A stretch of 64,000 bases of DNA from Desulfobacterales bacterium (GCA_034003325.1 JAVEYW010000001.1:281838-345837), one strand, 5' to 3'. Positions 9,942-19,150 are shown, counted from the stretch's first letter. The notes: generated by a model not told the origin, from the sequence alone. Made by a program: numbers and translations.

Positions 9942-10204
9942 GAACCTGTTTCAGTAGGCCCGCCTTGCCCGGACTCGCCCGTGAACGCGGATAGCGCCAC
10001 GGCTTGCCTCAGCAAATCGAGCGTTTCCCTGGCAGCCGCTTCATCGATCTTATGAATGGCAAAGCCGGCATGCACGATCACATAATCGCCCACCTGCGCG
10101 TCTTCAATGAGCAACAAAGAGGCTGTCCGCTGAACGCCGTCCACATCGATCATGGCCATTTCGTTATCAATATGTACGATTTTGGATGGAATGGCTAAGC
10201 ACAT
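9938..10204 (-). CDS. hypC: Hydrogenase assembly chaperone HypC
   Basis: 88 aa member of the HypC/HupF/HoxL family. It begins MCLAIPSK, with the essential Cys2, followed by the small beta-barrel signature VGDYVIVHAGFAIHKID. HypC shuttles the Fe(CN)2CO precursor between HypD and the hydrogenase large subunit. The start codon lies inside the end of the upstream protease gene (10 nt overlap), and its stop overlaps hypF, so protease, hypC and hypF are translated as a coupled set. Confidence 0.97.
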   Translation of the reverse strand: MCLAIPSKIVHIDNEMAMIDVDGVQRTASLLLIEDAQVGDYVIVHAGFAIHKIDEAAARETLDLLRQAVALSAFTGESGQGGPTETGS

Positions 10205-10701
10205 CGCGCATCGGTCCTCTTTTCATAGGTGACATTAAGCAGATCGAGCTCGGCCAACACTCGGTCCACCACGGGATCAACCTGCTGTTGCAGGGTAGCG
10301 GTAAGGGTAATGCCGAGGGTTTGCATATCCTCCGGCTCAACCCCCACGATCACCGTTTTCGGCACATGATCCAGGGCCTCACATAGGGTTAACGCTTCCA
10401 GCAAATCCACCTGATGCAGCGAGTTTTTCATTCGAATCCGTCTGGGAATGTCCGCACCCGCCAGCCGGTAAAAGGTGCCGGGCGATTGACCGTTTCGAAT
10501 GATATCCACCACAATCAGGTGTTCGGGCTGCGACATGATTCCCAGCAGGTTGATTCCCAAGACACCGCCGTCCACCACCGACACCGCTTCCGGGAAAAGG
10601 TAACGTGCTTCCAGTCGTTGAACGACATGAATGCCAAAGCCCTCATCCGTATAAAGAAGATTCCCCACGCCAAGAATCGTTACAACAGGCTTATTTATCA
10701 T
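10195..10701 (-). CDS. hynD: [NiFe] hydrogenase maturation endopeptidase (HynD/HyaD type)
   Basis: 168 aa protease of the M52 family that removes the C-terminal extension of the large subunit after nickel insertion. The N-terminal GVGNLLYTDEGFG carries the conserved acidic Ni ligand. VDGGVLGINLL, VVDIIRNGQSPGT and the His in SLHQVDLLEAL complete the family pattern. It starts with SD-like AAAGGAAG upstream. It sits between hynA and hypC, so its natural substrate is very probably the HynA protein encoded just upstream. The symbol follows Desulfovibrio usage. Confidence 0.93.
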   Translation of the reverse strand: MINKPVVTILGVGNLLYTDEGFGIHVVQRLEARYLFPEAVSVVDGGVLGINLLGIMSQPEHLIVVDIIRNGQSPGTFYRLAGADIPRRIRMKNSLHQVDLLEALTLCEALDHVPKTVIVGVEPEDMQTLGITLTATLQQQVDPVVDRVLAELDLLNVTYEKRTDARCA

Positions 10702-10738
10702 GACTTCCTTTATGGCTTACAGCAGCTCAAGCAAACAC

Positions 10739-10762
10739 GGCCGGTGCCGGGCGGCATCGGCC
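10739..10762 (-). repeat. Hairpin between hynA and the protease gene
   Basis: The 24-nt inverted repeat has 10-nt arms (GGCCGATGCC / GGCACCGGCC on the minus strand), one A-C mismatch and a 4-nt loop, inside the 154-nt gap after hynA. No T-run follows, so it does not look like an intrinsic terminator. A role in mRNA processing or differential stability between the abundant structural subunits and the accessory genes is an inference. Confidence 0.5.
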
Positions 10763-10855
10763 ATGTCTGCAAGCTTTTCATAACCTATTAGCCGTCATTT
10801 TGAACCGGCGCAAGATGAAACAGGTTTACCCTCTCTTTTGCACCGTGTCTTGCGG

Positions 10856-12505
10856 CTACACCACCCTGACCTTGTAGACCTCATTGCTTTTCGGATCAAT
10901 CACATGAACCGCACAGGCAATACAAGGATCAAAGGAATGCACAGTTCGAAGCACCTCCAGGGGTTGTTTGGGATCGGCGATGGGAGTTCCGATCAGCGCT
11001 TCCTCTACGGGGCTTTTCTGGCCGGATGCGTCCCTGGGACCCAAGTTCCAGGTAGAGGGCACGACATATTGATAGTTCTCGATCTTTTTATCCTTTATTT
11101 TTACCCAATGCCCGAGCGCCCCCCGAGGCACATCATTTAACCCGATGCCCTGGCCGGCTGCCGGCATTTCATAGGGCTCATAAATCTTGGTGTCCCCGTT
11201 TTTAATGTTTCCAATCAACTCATTGAGCCAGCCTTTCATGGCCTCACCGATCACAACGGTCTCGATGGCCCTGGCGGCTGTTCGTCCCAGTGTGGAGAAA
11301 AGGGCCGCTGCCGGAATCGATAAGTCCGTCAACACCTTATCCACCAAGGGTTTAACTTCCTTGTGAGATTTGCCGTAAGCGATCAGCACTCGGGCAAGAG
11401 GACCCACTTCACAAGAAAGATTTTCATACCGGGGGGCCTTTATCCAGGAATATTTCCCGTCATCCGGTTTATAGACCGGGTTTTCCTGAAGCGGTTTGGT
11501 CTCTCCGGCAAAGGGGTGAAGGGACGCATTTCCCTCATACCAGGAGCGGTGAATATGTTCGGTGACCGCTTCCTGCTTGGCCATCTGAACATCGCCGAGA
11601 TTTCTGTTTTTGATGATGCCCCTTGGAAAATAAAGGCTTTCCGGTTCTTTTTCGTTCGCCGGAAAATCCCCCCACCCCAGAAAGTTGGTGCAGCCACCGA
11701 TGGCGCCCCAATCCTTATAAAATCCGGCAATGGCCATCAGGTCCGGCAAATAAACGTTGGTAATAAAATTCTGGGTTTCTTCGGTGATGAACATGAATTC
11801 GGCCAGCCGGTCCGGGGAAAGGGCCTCCACGCAGGTCACCCCGCCCACCACCAGGGATTGGGGATGCGGGTTTTTACCCCCGAATATGGCATGAAGCCTT
11901 GCCGTTCGTGCCTGAAGCTTGAGTGCCTCGATGTAATGAGCCGCCGCCATCAGGTTGGCTTCAGGCGGCAGCTTATACGCTGAATGTCCCCAATAGGCAT
12001 TGTTAAACGGCCCCAACTGACCACTTTCCACAAAGGTTTTAAGTCGTTGCTGAACCCCGCGGTAGTGTTTGACGCCGCCCAACTGGGCGTTACTGACATT
12101 ATCGGCCAGGGTAGCGGTTTTCTGCGGATCCGCTTTCAGCGCGCTGATGATATCGACCCAGTCAAGGGCATGCAGATGATAAAAGTGAACCAGATGGTCA
12201 TGCTGGTATTGGGCGCCATGGAGGAGGTTTCTGATCAGACGCGCGTTTTGGGGAATTTTTACCCCGACGGCATCATCCACGGCGCGCACGGACGCCACCG
12301 CGTGAACATAGGTGCAAACCCCGCAGGAGCGTTGGACAAAATGATGGGCATCTCGCGGATCACGTCCGATTAACATCATCTCGATGCCCCGGAACATCTG
12401 CCCGGAACTCCAGGCATTGGTGACTTTTCCCCCTTCCACTTCCACTTCGATTTTTAAATGACCTTCAATTCTGGTAATCGGGTCAATCGTAATTCTTTTC
12501 GCCAT
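10856..12505 (-). CDS. hynA: Periplasmic [NiFe] hydrogenase large subunit
   Basis: 549 aa. This is the catalytic subunit that binds the NiFe centre. The N-terminal ligand motif RSCGVCTYVH supplies C61 and C64, and the C-terminal motif DPCIACAVH supplies C528 and C531. Cleavage after H534 would release a 15-residue extension. The codons are ordinary Cys, so this is not a NiFeSe enzyme. The start at 12505 has a GGGGGAG Shine-Dalgarno. No signal peptide is present, as expected for a subunit co-exported with the Tat-bearing small subunit. The small subunit gene lies 121 nt upstream and the dedicated protease downstream. Confidence 0.97.
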   Translation of the reverse strand: MAKRITIDPITRIEGHLKIEVEVEGGKVTNAWSSGQMFRGIEMMLIGRDPRDAHHFVQRSCGVCTYVHAVASVRAVDDAVGVKIPQNARLIRNLLHGAQYQHDHLVHFYHLHALDWVDIISALKADPQKTATLADNVSNAQLGGVKHYRGVQQRLKTFVESGQLGPFNNAYWGHSAYKLPPEANLMAAAHYIEALKLQARTARLHAIFGGKNPHPQSLVVGGVTCVEALSPDRLAEFMFITEETQNFITNVYLPDLMAIAGFYKDWGAIGGCTNFLGWGDFPANEKEPESLYFPRGIIKNRNLGDVQMAKQEAVTEHIHRSWYEGNASLHPFAGETKPLQENPVYKPDDGKYSWIKAPRYENLSCEVGPLARVLIAYGKSHKEVKPLVDKVLTDLSIPAAALFSTLGRTAARAIETVVIGEAMKGWLNELIGNIKNGDTKIYEPYEMPAAGQGIGLNDVPRGALGHWVKIKDKKIENYQYVVPSTWNLGPRDASGQKSPVEEALIGTPIADPKQPLEVLRTVHSFDPCIACAVHVIDPKSNEVYKVRVV

Positions 12506-12626
12506 GGTTTTCTCCCCCTATGCTGTTGAGCACTGTTCTTGCGAACTTAAATGATAAAATCGCCGGTTCCGGCAAGTATCCCCACCGGCTACTGCCGATA
12601 GTAATATCAACCGTTCGAAATAATGA

Positions 12627-13568
12627 TTAGATTTCTTCATAAAAGGGAGTCATCTTGTCCCAAAAATCCGGCTCGCTGCAGCCGATACAGGGGTGTCCGA
12701 CTTCAACGGGCCAGCTGGTGCCGTGATTAAATTTGGCAAGTGGGCAGTTGTTGTGGGTTTCGGGGCCCCTGCATCCCATTTTATACAGACAGTAGCCCAG
12801 TTTTGCTTCTTCCGAACCAAACTGCGTCACAAACTCATCGTTTTCGAAATGGGATCGGCGAGGGCATTGATCATGAATGGTTTTCCCGTAGGCGAACAGC
12901 GGGCGGCCCAGATTATCCAGGGTTGGTAACTGACCCAACAAAATATAATTGAGCACCGTACCGACAAAATTCACCGGGTTGGGGGGGCAGCCCGGGATAT
13001 TCACGGTTTTTATTCCAAGCGCCTCCCCCACCCCCTTGTAGCCGCCTGGGTTCGGCTTGGCGGCGGAAATACCGCCGAAAGACGCGCATGATCCGATGGC
13101 GATGGTGGCAGCTGCTTTGGGAACCACTTCCTTGGCGATTTCCAGAAAGGTTCTTCCGGCAACTTTGCCGTAGCCGCCATCAAAATTAGTGGCAATAGCC
13201 CCTTCAATCACGCAGATGAAACTGCCCGCATACTTTTTCACGGCCGCTTTCAAGTTGTCCTCTGCCTGATGACCGGCAGCCGCCATGATGGTTTCATGGT
13301 ACTCCATGGAGAGCGTTTCGAGAACCAGCACGTCCACATACGGATACTGCGAACGCAATACCGCTTCCGAACACCCCGTGCATTCACTGAAATGCAGCCA
13401 AACCACCGGTGGCCGGGTTTTGGGCGCTGCAAACACCTCGGCCACTTTCGGGACAAAAGAAGAAGATAATCCCATGGTGGCCGTCAGAAACGTACAGTAG
13501 CGCATAAAATCCCGGCGGGATACGCCTCTCTGGGCTAGCTTTTGGTAAAAATCCTGCTCTTTTTCCAT
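12627..13568 (-). CDS. hynB: Periplasmic [NiFe] hydrogenase small subunit
   Basis: 313 aa electron-transfer subunit. A Tat signal is visible at residues 18-22 (SRRDFM) followed by a hydrophobic stretch, with the mature part starting after about residue 48. C63 and C66 (SECTGCSE) bind the proximal Fe-S cluster. The C-terminal third carries the cysteines of the distal and medial clusters, including CPLAKFNHGTSWP and GHPCIGCSEPDFWD. The protein ends soon after this with no C-terminal membrane anchor, so the enzyme is predicted to be soluble in the periplasm, as in Desulfovibrio HynAB, and to pass electrons to cytochromes c. A GGAGAG Shine-Dalgarno precedes the ATG. Confidence 0.97.
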   Translation of the reverse strand: MEKEQDFYQKLAQRGVSRRDFMRYCTFLTATMGLSSSFVPKVAEVFAAPKTRPPVVWLHFSECTGCSEAVLRSQYPYVDVLVLETLSMEYHETIMAAAGHQAEDNLKAAVKKYAGSFICVIEGAIATNFDGGYGKVAGRTFLEIAKEVVPKAAATIAIGSCASFGGISAAKPNPGGYKGVGEALGIKTVNIPGCPPNPVNFVGTVLNYILLGQLPTLDNLGRPLFAYGKTIHDQCPRRSHFENDEFVTQFGSEEAKLGYCLYKMGCRGPETHNNCPLAKFNHGTSWPVEVGHPCIGCSEPDFWDKMTPFYEEI

Positions 13569-13682
13569 ACCATCTCTCCATTTTTCTTCAGATTAAAGCC
13601 ATTGCGCCCGCACGCAACCATGACACGGAATCATGCGGGACACGAATTTACCCCCTGACGGAATCAAATGATATCCCCCTCA

Positions 13683-13703
13683 AACCGGCGCGATGCGCCG
13701 GTT
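13683..13703. repeat. Perfect inverted repeat in the hyn leader
   Basis: AACCGGCGC and GCGCCGGTT form a perfect 9-bp dyad around a 3-nt centre, 115 nt upstream of hynB. No T-run follows on either strand, so a terminator is unlikely. In the proposed 5-prime leader it would fold into a very stable hairpin. It could be an operator, attenuator or stability element. Confidence 0.6.
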
Positions 13704-13904
13704 GTTACGGAAAAATATAAATAAAACGGTTGTGGAAGCCGATACGCTTCTATTCTTAACAACAAAGAGTCATGTTTTGGGCAACCATATCGTACAAAGC
13801 AGTCGATGGCCTGCTCACATCTTTTTTAGGGATAACCGCGCTGCCTTTGCTGGGTAGAAAAAACCAGGGCCGAATAGTGGTGTTAAAATAGGCGAGGGAT
13901 ACGG

Positions 13905-13932
13905 CGTATAATAAAACCGAATCTTGAGTCAA
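13905..13932 (-). promoter_or_regulatory. Candidate sigma-70 promoter of the hyn-hyp operon
   Basis: On the minus strand TTGACT (13932-13927) is followed after 16 nt by TATACG (13910-13905). Transcription would start near 13898, which gives hynB a leader of about 330 nt containing the perfect dyad at 13683-13703. I saw no sigma-54 type promoter in this gap. The call rests on consensus matching only. Confidence 0.4.
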
Positions 13933-14091
13933 ATTTCGTACTCCTGATCACTAGGCAGTTTTTTACTATACTACCGTACCGGTATCAGGTTGCGTCAATG
14001 CTGTCAACTGACTATCGGGCAGAGACACGCCCCACGCACTTTTCCAGGGCGTGAGGCCATGCGCCGACATTAAAAATCGGCACAAATCCCG

Positions 14092-14565
14092 TCAAATGTC
14101 CTCATCAATATCGGCTTCACTGCTCATATCGATGCTGATGGAAGAATCAACCCCTTTGGTATCGATATCATCATCAAAGTCGGGAACAAAATCATCCTCC
14201 AACAAATCGGCAACATCCGGGGCATCATCCTCGACGTCTTCGACAAATATCACCGGGCTGCCTTTCTTGGTCAGATAATCCGAATCATCGCAAATCACTT
14301 CAATAGCCGTCTCACTTTGGCCTTCAAGCAACGTGATGACGGACGATGCAATTTTCGCGGCCACCGTTCCGCAAGGGTAAAAGTCTCTGGTTCTCATCGC
14401 ATGGATGAGCGGATCTATTCCCTGTCCCATGGCGCCTTGAATAACCGAACGTTGATATCTTTCTTCACTAACGATGGTAAAGATATCCTTATCCAATTCA
14501 CCATACTCTTGAAGAACCATTTTTTCGTTTTCATTGTCTAACGTAATGACATACTTATGACGCAT
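14092..14565 (-). CDS. Uncharacterised protein with an acidic C-terminal tail
   Basis: 157 aa, family not recognised. The start is set at the ATG at 14565 because GAGGAG lies 7 nt upstream; an earlier Met at 14598 lacks a ribosome-binding site. Residues about 1-105 look globular. The last 50 or so residues are strikingly acidic, with runs such as VEDVEDDAPDVADLLEDD, and are probably disordered. Composition and the strong Shine-Dalgarno support a real gene. It is monocistronic, between the hyn promoter region and the tRNA-Ser genes. An acidic tail can bind basic partners or metals, but nothing here identifies one. Confidence 0.7.
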   Translation of the reverse strand: MRHKYVITLDNENEKMVLQEYGELDKDIFTIVSEERYQRSVIQGAMGQGIDPLIHAMRTRDFYPCGTVAAKIASSVITLLEGQSETAIEVICDDSDYLTKKGSPVIFVEDVEDDAPDVADLLEDDFVPDFDDDIDTKGVDSSISIDMSSEADIDEDI

Positions 14566-14898
14566 GCACGCTCTCCTCTTGGTACATCTTTTGGGCATCC
14601 GGACAAATTTTTATTCAGGGGGGGTAACCAAAAAAAAATGTTCTGTCAAGCAACAAAGCCAAAGAGTTGAAAAAATAAAGAAGACGGCAACGGCAATTCC
14701 CGGCGTTACAGGTATAATAATATATATTTTTAATATTTATTGGCTTCGATGCCAACCCGAGCCCCCATAGCACACGGCTATGGATCACCGGAATACGGGA
14801 CCTGAATGATCCGTCAGGGGTGCACACCAAACTAAAAGCCCCAATTAAAGGTGTTGACCTGTTCCGGGTTAAATGATAACAGAATCCACCGGTTTTTA
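14566..14898. other. 333-nt intergenic region before the tRNA-Ser genes
   Basis: It is AT-rich in its middle part (about 14700-14745). A short inverted repeat CCATAG...CTATGG lies near 14765-14783, and the candidate tRNA promoter is at the right end. I see no open reading frame worth calling. Confidence 0.5.
14854..14882 (+). promoter_or_regulatory. Candidate promoter of the tRNA-Ser pair
   Basis: TTGACC (14854-14859), a 17-nt spacer, then TAACAG (14877-14882), placing the start of transcription about 10 nt before the first tRNA at 14899. The -35 is good and the -10 weak; position relative to the tRNA supports the call. Confidence 0.4.
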
Positions 14899-14984
14899 GG
14901 AGGGATGGCCGAGCGGTTTAAGGCGGCGGTCTTGAAAACCGTTGAGCGAAAGCTCCGTGGGTTCGAATCCTACTCCCTCCGCCA
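14899..14984 (+). tRNA. tRNA-Ser (anticodon UGA)
   Basis: The acceptor stem GGAGGGA pairs with TCCCTCC, followed by discriminator G and an encoded CCA. The D-loop GGCCGAGCGG, the anticodon loop CTTGAAA with anticodon TGA, a long class II variable arm and the T-arm GGTTCGAATCC are all present. The length of 86 nt with the large variable arm fits tRNA-Ser, reading UCA codons. Confidence 0.97.
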
Positions 14985-15057
14985 AAACAGGCAACCCTTT
15001 TGCTGCTCTCCCCCGATGGCAAAAAAAGGTGATGGCCGAGGTAATGTTGAAAATGAA

Positions 15058-15150
15058 GGAGAGATGGCCGAGCCGGCTGAAGGCGCTCGCCTGCTAAGCG
15101 AGTGTGTGGCGAAAGTTGCACCCCGGGTTCGAATCCCGGTCTCTCCGCCA
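15058..15150 (+). tRNA. tRNA-Ser (anticodon GCU)
   Basis: The acceptor stem GGAGAGA pairs with TCTCTCC, with discriminator G and encoded CCA. The anticodon loop is CTGCTAA with anticodon GCT. A very long variable arm and the T-arm GGGTTCGAATCCC follow. It is 93 nt long and reads AGC/AGU codons. It lies 73 nt after the first tRNA-Ser and is probably co-transcribed with it. Confidence 0.97.
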
Positions 15151-15160
15151 TGAACTAAAT

Positions 15161-15199
15161 AAGCCGATCCCGGGCAATAATGCCGGGACGGCTTTTTTA
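15161..15199 (+). terminator. Intrinsic terminator after the tRNA-Ser pair
   Basis: AAGCCG...CGGCTT outer stem plus a GC-rich inner stem CCCGGGC/GCCGGG around AATAAT, directly followed by TTTTTTAT. It starts 10 nt after the second tRNA and ends the tRNA transcript. Confidence 0.85.
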
Positions 15200-15276
15200 T
15201 TGCGGCAACATCGGGTTCTGTATACCGATGCGGAATCGGCCCGAGGCCTTTTCTTGCCGGGCACAAACAAGGGGTC

Positions 15277-16296
15277 ATGAAAGATCTTTCAGACTATCTT
15301 TGCACGCCGCTTTCCATTGGGACACGCACCATTCGTTCCAGATTGGTATTGGCGCCCATGGCCATGCTGGGACATGTGGCGTTTCGCGAGCTGGTGAATG
15401 AATTCGGCGGATACGGGCTCCTTTTTTCCGAGATGTGCAGCGCCAAACGAATTCTGCATGAAAACCGATATCTCTCTCCTTATTTTCGGTGGCGGAATGA
15501 AGAACTGCCTGAATTGGTATGCCAGATTTTCGGATCGGATCCGAACATCATGGCCGCCGCCGCGCACCGAATCGAAACAGAAGGGTTTTTCGGCGTTGAT
15601 ATTAATTTCGGCTGCGCCGCCAGTGATATCTGCCGGCACAATGGCGGGGCCGCGTTGTTAAAGGATCCAGCACTCGCATGCCGAATTGTTTCGGCGGTTC
15701 GCGAAGCAATAACCATTCCCCTGTTTGTCAAATTTCGAACCGGCTGGAAAGATGACCCCGATTTTGCGGTGAATATGGCCAAACGTTTCGAGGCGGCCGG
15801 TGCCGATGCGCTGACCTTTCACCCGCGAGTCGCGCCGGACCGGCGGGCCCATCATCCGAAATGGGCCTATATCGGAGAAATAAAAAAAGCCGTCTCCATT
15901 CCAGTGTTCGGCAACGGAAATGTGTTTGATGCGACCGATTGCCTGCGCATGATTCGGATTACGGGGTGCGATGGGGTGGCCGTCGGCCGCATGGCGGTTG
16001 CAAAGCCCTGGCTGTTCGCGGAATGGACCCGCCATCAATCGGTGGGAAATTCGATTTTCCGCCATACCGCCCTTCGAATGGCCGAGCTGCTGGAAAAACA
16101 TTATGATCCAATAAACGCGCTGAGGCGATTCAGAAAGTTTGCCTTGTACTTTGCCGCCAATTTTCACTTCGGTCATACCTTTCATACCGGCATTATGAAC
16201 GCCATGAATATAGAAGGGGCAAAAACGGTTATCGAGCACTTCTTTCACACCGATCCGGGCCTTGCCCGTCAACCCAACATCAATTTTTTAAGGTGA
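15277..16296 (+). CDS. dus: tRNA-dihydrouridine synthase
   Basis: 339 aa FMN-dependent Dus enzyme (COG0042) reducing uridines in tRNA D-loops. The TIM-barrel start SRLVLAPMA is the FMN-binding loop. The catalytic Cys is in VDINFGCAASDICR; the usual Pro after Cys is replaced by Ala, but the Cys itself is kept. VKFRTGW, the His-containing LTFHPRVA segment and FGNGNVFDA/CDGVAVGRMAVAKPWLF complete the family pattern. Which Dus subclass (A, B or C) cannot be decided by eye. It follows the tRNA-Ser terminator at about 80 nt and is expressed separately or by read-through. Confidence 0.9.
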   Translation: MKDLSDYLCTPLSIGTRTIRSRLVLAPMAMLGHVAFRELVNEFGGYGLLFSEMCSAKRILHENRYLSPYFRWRNEELPELVCQIFGSDPNIMAAAAHRIETEGFFGVDINFGCAASDICRHNGGAALLKDPALACRIVSAVREAITIPLFVKFRTGWKDDPDFAVNMAKRFEAAGADALTFHPRVAPDRRAHHPKWAYIGEIKKAVSIPVFGNGNVFDATDCLRMIRITGCDGVAVGRMAVAKPWLFAEWTRHQSVGNSIFRHTALRMAELLEKHYDPINALRRFRKFALYFAANFHFGHTFHTGIMNAMNIEGAKTVIEHFFHTDPGLARQPNINFLR

Positions 16297-16464
16297 TGGG
16301 TGAATCCGAAAGACTCATGAGGCGGTGCCCCCATTCCGATCCGAAAATTCGGCCGCTTTCACCTCGGATTCCAATCGTCTTCCCGCCTTGACTTGCTTGA
16401 TAAATATCTTTATGAATTGGGCGTATTTTGAATTTATCAGGATGAAGAAACGGTATGCAATACC

Positions 16465-17259
16465 ATGGAACAAAAATCGACCGGTAGACGGATGCAGGAA
16501 AAAAACAAGGTCGCTGAAAAGCCCTTAAAGAGAAAAGGGACGTTGATTTGGGGGAGCATCTGTCTAATAATCAGTTTTTGGATGTTTTGCCTGGGCATTT
16601 TGGTGGGCCGCGGCAAGGCACCGGTTGAATTTGATATTCAAGCACTTCAAAAAGAGCTATCGGAATTAAAAAGGGTGGCGCTTGAAAAAACCCTGCAACG
16701 CTACCAAACGGACTCTAAAAAGGCGGATGGCAAAACCGAGCTTGAGTTTTATGAGGCGTTGAAGCGCACTCAGGATTCACCACGGCCGCCCATCAAATCT
16801 TCGAAAGCGGACACGATCAAGCCGCCTGAGAAAAAGCAATCACCGCTTAGCCCGGCCACCGTGCATTCCGGAACCAACACGGTCGCATCTGTCGAACAAA
16901 AAGAAGTTTCCGAAGGGAGCAAAAGCACGGGCACCACTGCCCCAATCAAGGTTCGCGCAGAAACGTTTAAAAAAGTGAAGCCCGACATCAAAACATCGTC
17001 ACCGTCATCCCCGGCAGCCTGGACCATTCAGGTTGCGGCGCTAAAAGACGCCTCGGAAGCCGACAGAATGGTGTCACAATTATCACAAAAGGGCTATGCG
17101 GCCTATAAGCTGACAGGGGAAGTCCCCGGGAAAGGCGTATGGCACCGGGTCCGTGTGGGACGATACCGGCAACGTGAGGAAACAGCGGCGGTTATCAACC
17201 GGTTGGCCACTGACCAGTATAGGCCGATTCCCATCAATACGGGTGAAACAAAGCCGTGA
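16465..17259 (+). CDS. SPOR-domain membrane protein
   Basis: 264 aa. A basic N-terminus and one transmembrane helix (residues about 29-49, LIWGSICLIISF...) are followed by a short coiled segment, a Pro/Ser/Thr/Lys-rich linker, and a C-terminal SPOR domain (about 185-262, WTIQVAALKDASEADRM and VRVGRYRQREE). SPOR domains bind denuded peptidoglycan at division septa, so a cell-envelope or division role is likely. An alternative start exists at 16492. It stands upstream of gatC with a 61-nt gap and may share its transcript. Confidence 0.85.
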   Translation: MEQKSTGRRMQEKNKVAEKPLKRKGTLIWGSICLIISFWMFCLGILVGRGKAPVEFDIQALQKELSELKRVALEKTLQRYQTDSKKADGKTELEFYEALKRTQDSPRPPIKSSKADTIKPPEKKQSPLSPATVHSGTNTVASVEQKEVSEGSKSTGTTAPIKVRAETFKKVKPDIKTSSPSSPAAWTIQVAALKDASEADRMVSQLSQKGYAAYKLTGEVPGKGVWHRVRVGRYRQREETAAVINRLATDQYRPIPINTGETKP

Positions 17260-17320
17260 TGAATCCGCAACCATAACATTCGGGCGGCTGAATCACCCTT
17301 CATGCCGTCAAGGAGTTACC

Positions 17321-17608
17321 ATGAAAATCACCAGAGAAGACGTGCTGAAAGTCGCTCATCTTGCCCGGCTGGAAATGGATGAAACTGCCGTTGATGCCGT
17401 TGCCGTGCAAATCGGCAAGATACTCGATTATATTGATCAGCTCAACCGGGTCAATACCGAGGGCATTGCATTAACTTCCCATGCCATATCCCTTACCAAT
17501 GCGTTTCGGGAAGACGAAGGGCACCCGCATTTGGACCGCCACGCCGTGCTGGCCAATGCACCGGAAAGTGACGAGGGTTGTTTTATTGTGCCACGGGTAA
17601 TCGGCTGA
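17321..17608 (+). CDS. gatC: Aspartyl/glutamyl-tRNA amidotransferase subunit C
   Basis: 95 aa, standard length. GatC stabilises the GatCAB complex that converts Glu-tRNA(Gln) and/or Asp-tRNA(Asn) to the amidated forms. The pattern [17 protein letters not shown] at the start and the C-terminal region ending FIVPRVIG match the family. The start at 17321 has AAGGAG 5-6 nt upstream. gatA begins 14 nt after the stop. gatB is not in the window. Confidence 0.96.
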   Translation: MKITREDVLKVAHLARLEMDETAVDAVAVQIGKILDYIDQLNRVNTEGIALTSHAISLTNAFREDEGHPHLDRHAVLANAPESDEGCFIVPRVIG

Positions 17609-17622
17609 AAGGGGACGACGGC

Positions 17623-19083
17623 ATGAAACTTTATGAACTGACGATTGATGCGGCTCACAAGCTCCTAAAAGATAAAGAGATCTCATCCGTGGAACTGGTC
17701 AATGCCGTATATGAGCGCATCGATCAGGTGGAGGATCGAATCGGCGCTTATATCAGCTTTTGCCGTGATAAAGCGACGGCACAGGCCCAAGCGGCGGACA
17801 AACGTATCGCCTCGGGCAACATAACGCCGCTTACCGGCATTCCCCTTTCCATCAAAGATCTTATCTGCACGCAAGGGGTTCGAACCACCTGCGCGTCGAA
17901 AATTCTGGCGGATTTCATTCCCCCCTACGATGCCACCGTCATGACCCTGCTCGGGAAGGCCGGCGCCGTTATGGTGGGCAAGGCCAACATGGATGAATTT
18001 GCCATGGGATCATCCACGGAAAATTCAGGAATGAAGCCGACACGCAATCCGTGGGATTTAACCCGTATTCCCGGCGGCTCCAGCGGCGGCTCGGCCGCAG
18101 CAGTGGCAGCGGATATGTGTTTGGGCTCTCTGGGATCGGATACCGGCGGCTCCATTCGTCAACCGGCCTCTCATTGCGGCGTTGTGGGGCTAAAACCGAC
18201 CTATGGACGGGTTTCCCGGTTCGGGTTGGTCGCTTATGCGTCTTCCCTGGACCAAATCGGCCCGGTGGGAAAAACCGTAACCGATTGCGCTTTGATGCTG
18301 AACGCCATTGCCGGGCACGATCCGAACGATTCCACATCGGTTCCCAGAGAGGTGCCAAATTATACCGCCGCCTGCCGGCCAGGGCTTGAGGGAATAACAA
18401 TCGGAATTCCCAAAGAGTACAACACCGCTGCCGGCCTTGATCCTTCGGTAGCCGAAGCTGTCGCCAATGCCGTCCGGAGGATCGAATCCCTGGGAGCAAC
18501 CGTTGTCGACGTATCGCTCCCGCACTCCCAATATGCCGTTGCCGCTTATTATGTGGTGGCGCCGGCCGAAGCCAGCTCGAACCTGGCTCGCTATGACGGT
18601 GTGAAATACGGCTTTCGGGATTCCGCGTCCGAGGATTTGATAGAAATGTACAAGCGCACGCGCTCCAGGGGATTCGGCCCGGAAGTCCAGCGTCGCATCA
18701 TTATCGGCACCTATGCCCTGTCGGCCGGCTATTACGACGCCTATTACGGCAAAGCATCCCAGGTGCGAACCCTGATTCGGGAAGATTTTAACCAGGCCTT
18801 TGAACACTGCGATGTCATCGTATCACCGGTGGCACCGACACCCGCCTTTAAGATCGGCGAAAAATGCCATGATCCGCTGACCATGTATCTAAGCGACATT
18901 TTTACGCTGGCAGCCAATTTGGCCGGTGTACCGGGAATGAGCGTCCCTTGCGGCTTTTCACCTGAAGGGCTTCCCATCGGGCTTCAACTGCAGGGAAATC
19001 ATTTTGATGAGGCCACCATGCTAAAAGTTGCGTATAATTTTGAACAATCCGCGAACATTCATCATATAAAGCCGATGCTATAG
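17623..19083 (+). CDS. gatA: Aspartyl/glutamyl-tRNA amidotransferase subunit A
   Basis: 486 aa amidase-signature enzyme that releases ammonia from Gln for tRNA transamidation. The catalytic Lys-Ser-Ser triad is intact: K78 in IPLSIKDL, S153 in [12 protein letters not shown] and S177 in [13 protein letters not shown]. The C-terminal [14 protein letters not shown] motif is present. The start ATG at 17623 has GGGGACG upstream; longer versions of the frame run into gatC. The genes downstream (small ORF, mutL) follow closely. Confidence 0.97.
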   Translation: MKLYELTIDAAHKLLKDKEISSVELVNAVYERIDQVEDRIGAYISFCRDKATAQAQAADKRIASGNITPLTGIPLSIKDLICTQGVRTTCASKILADFIPPYDATVMTLLGKAGAVMVGKANMDEFAMGSSTENSGMKPTRNPWDLTRIPGGSSGGSAAAVAADMCLGSLGSDTGGSIRQPASHCGVVGLKPTYGRVSRFGLVAYASSLDQIGPVGKTVTDCALMLNAIAGHDPNDSTSVPREVPNYTAACRPGLEGITIGIPKEYNTAAGLDPSVAEAVANAVRRIESLGATVVDVSLPHSQYAVAAYYVVAPAEASSNLARYDGVKYGFRDSASEDLIEMYKRTRSRGFGPEVQRRIIIGTYALSAGYYDAYYGKASQVRTLIREDFNQAFEHCDVIVSPVAPTPAFKIGEKCHDPLTMYLSDIFTLAANLAGVPGMSVPCGFSPEGLPIGLQLQGNHFDEATMLKVAYNFEQSANIHHIKPML

Positions 19084-19150
19084 CGCCGCTTTTATATCGA
19101 ACCGGGAAAGACCGTTGCGGATATATAAATACTGCTCACAGGAGAAACCC

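Larger units (their letters stand above)
13569..14091. other. 523-nt intergenic region upstream of hynB
   Basis: No credible gene on either strand. It holds the hynB ribosome-binding site, the perfect dyad at 13683-13703 and the candidate promoter at 13905-13932. The rest shows no clear structure. Confidence 0.6.

Noticed and set aside
10856..10940. Possible selenocysteine in the hydrogenase large subunit
   Set aside because: The C-terminal motif DPCIACAVH uses ordinary Cys codons; no in-frame TGA is present.
14899..15150. Protein frames covering the two tRNA-Ser genes on both strands
   Set aside because: The stretch is explained completely by two class II tRNAs and their terminator.
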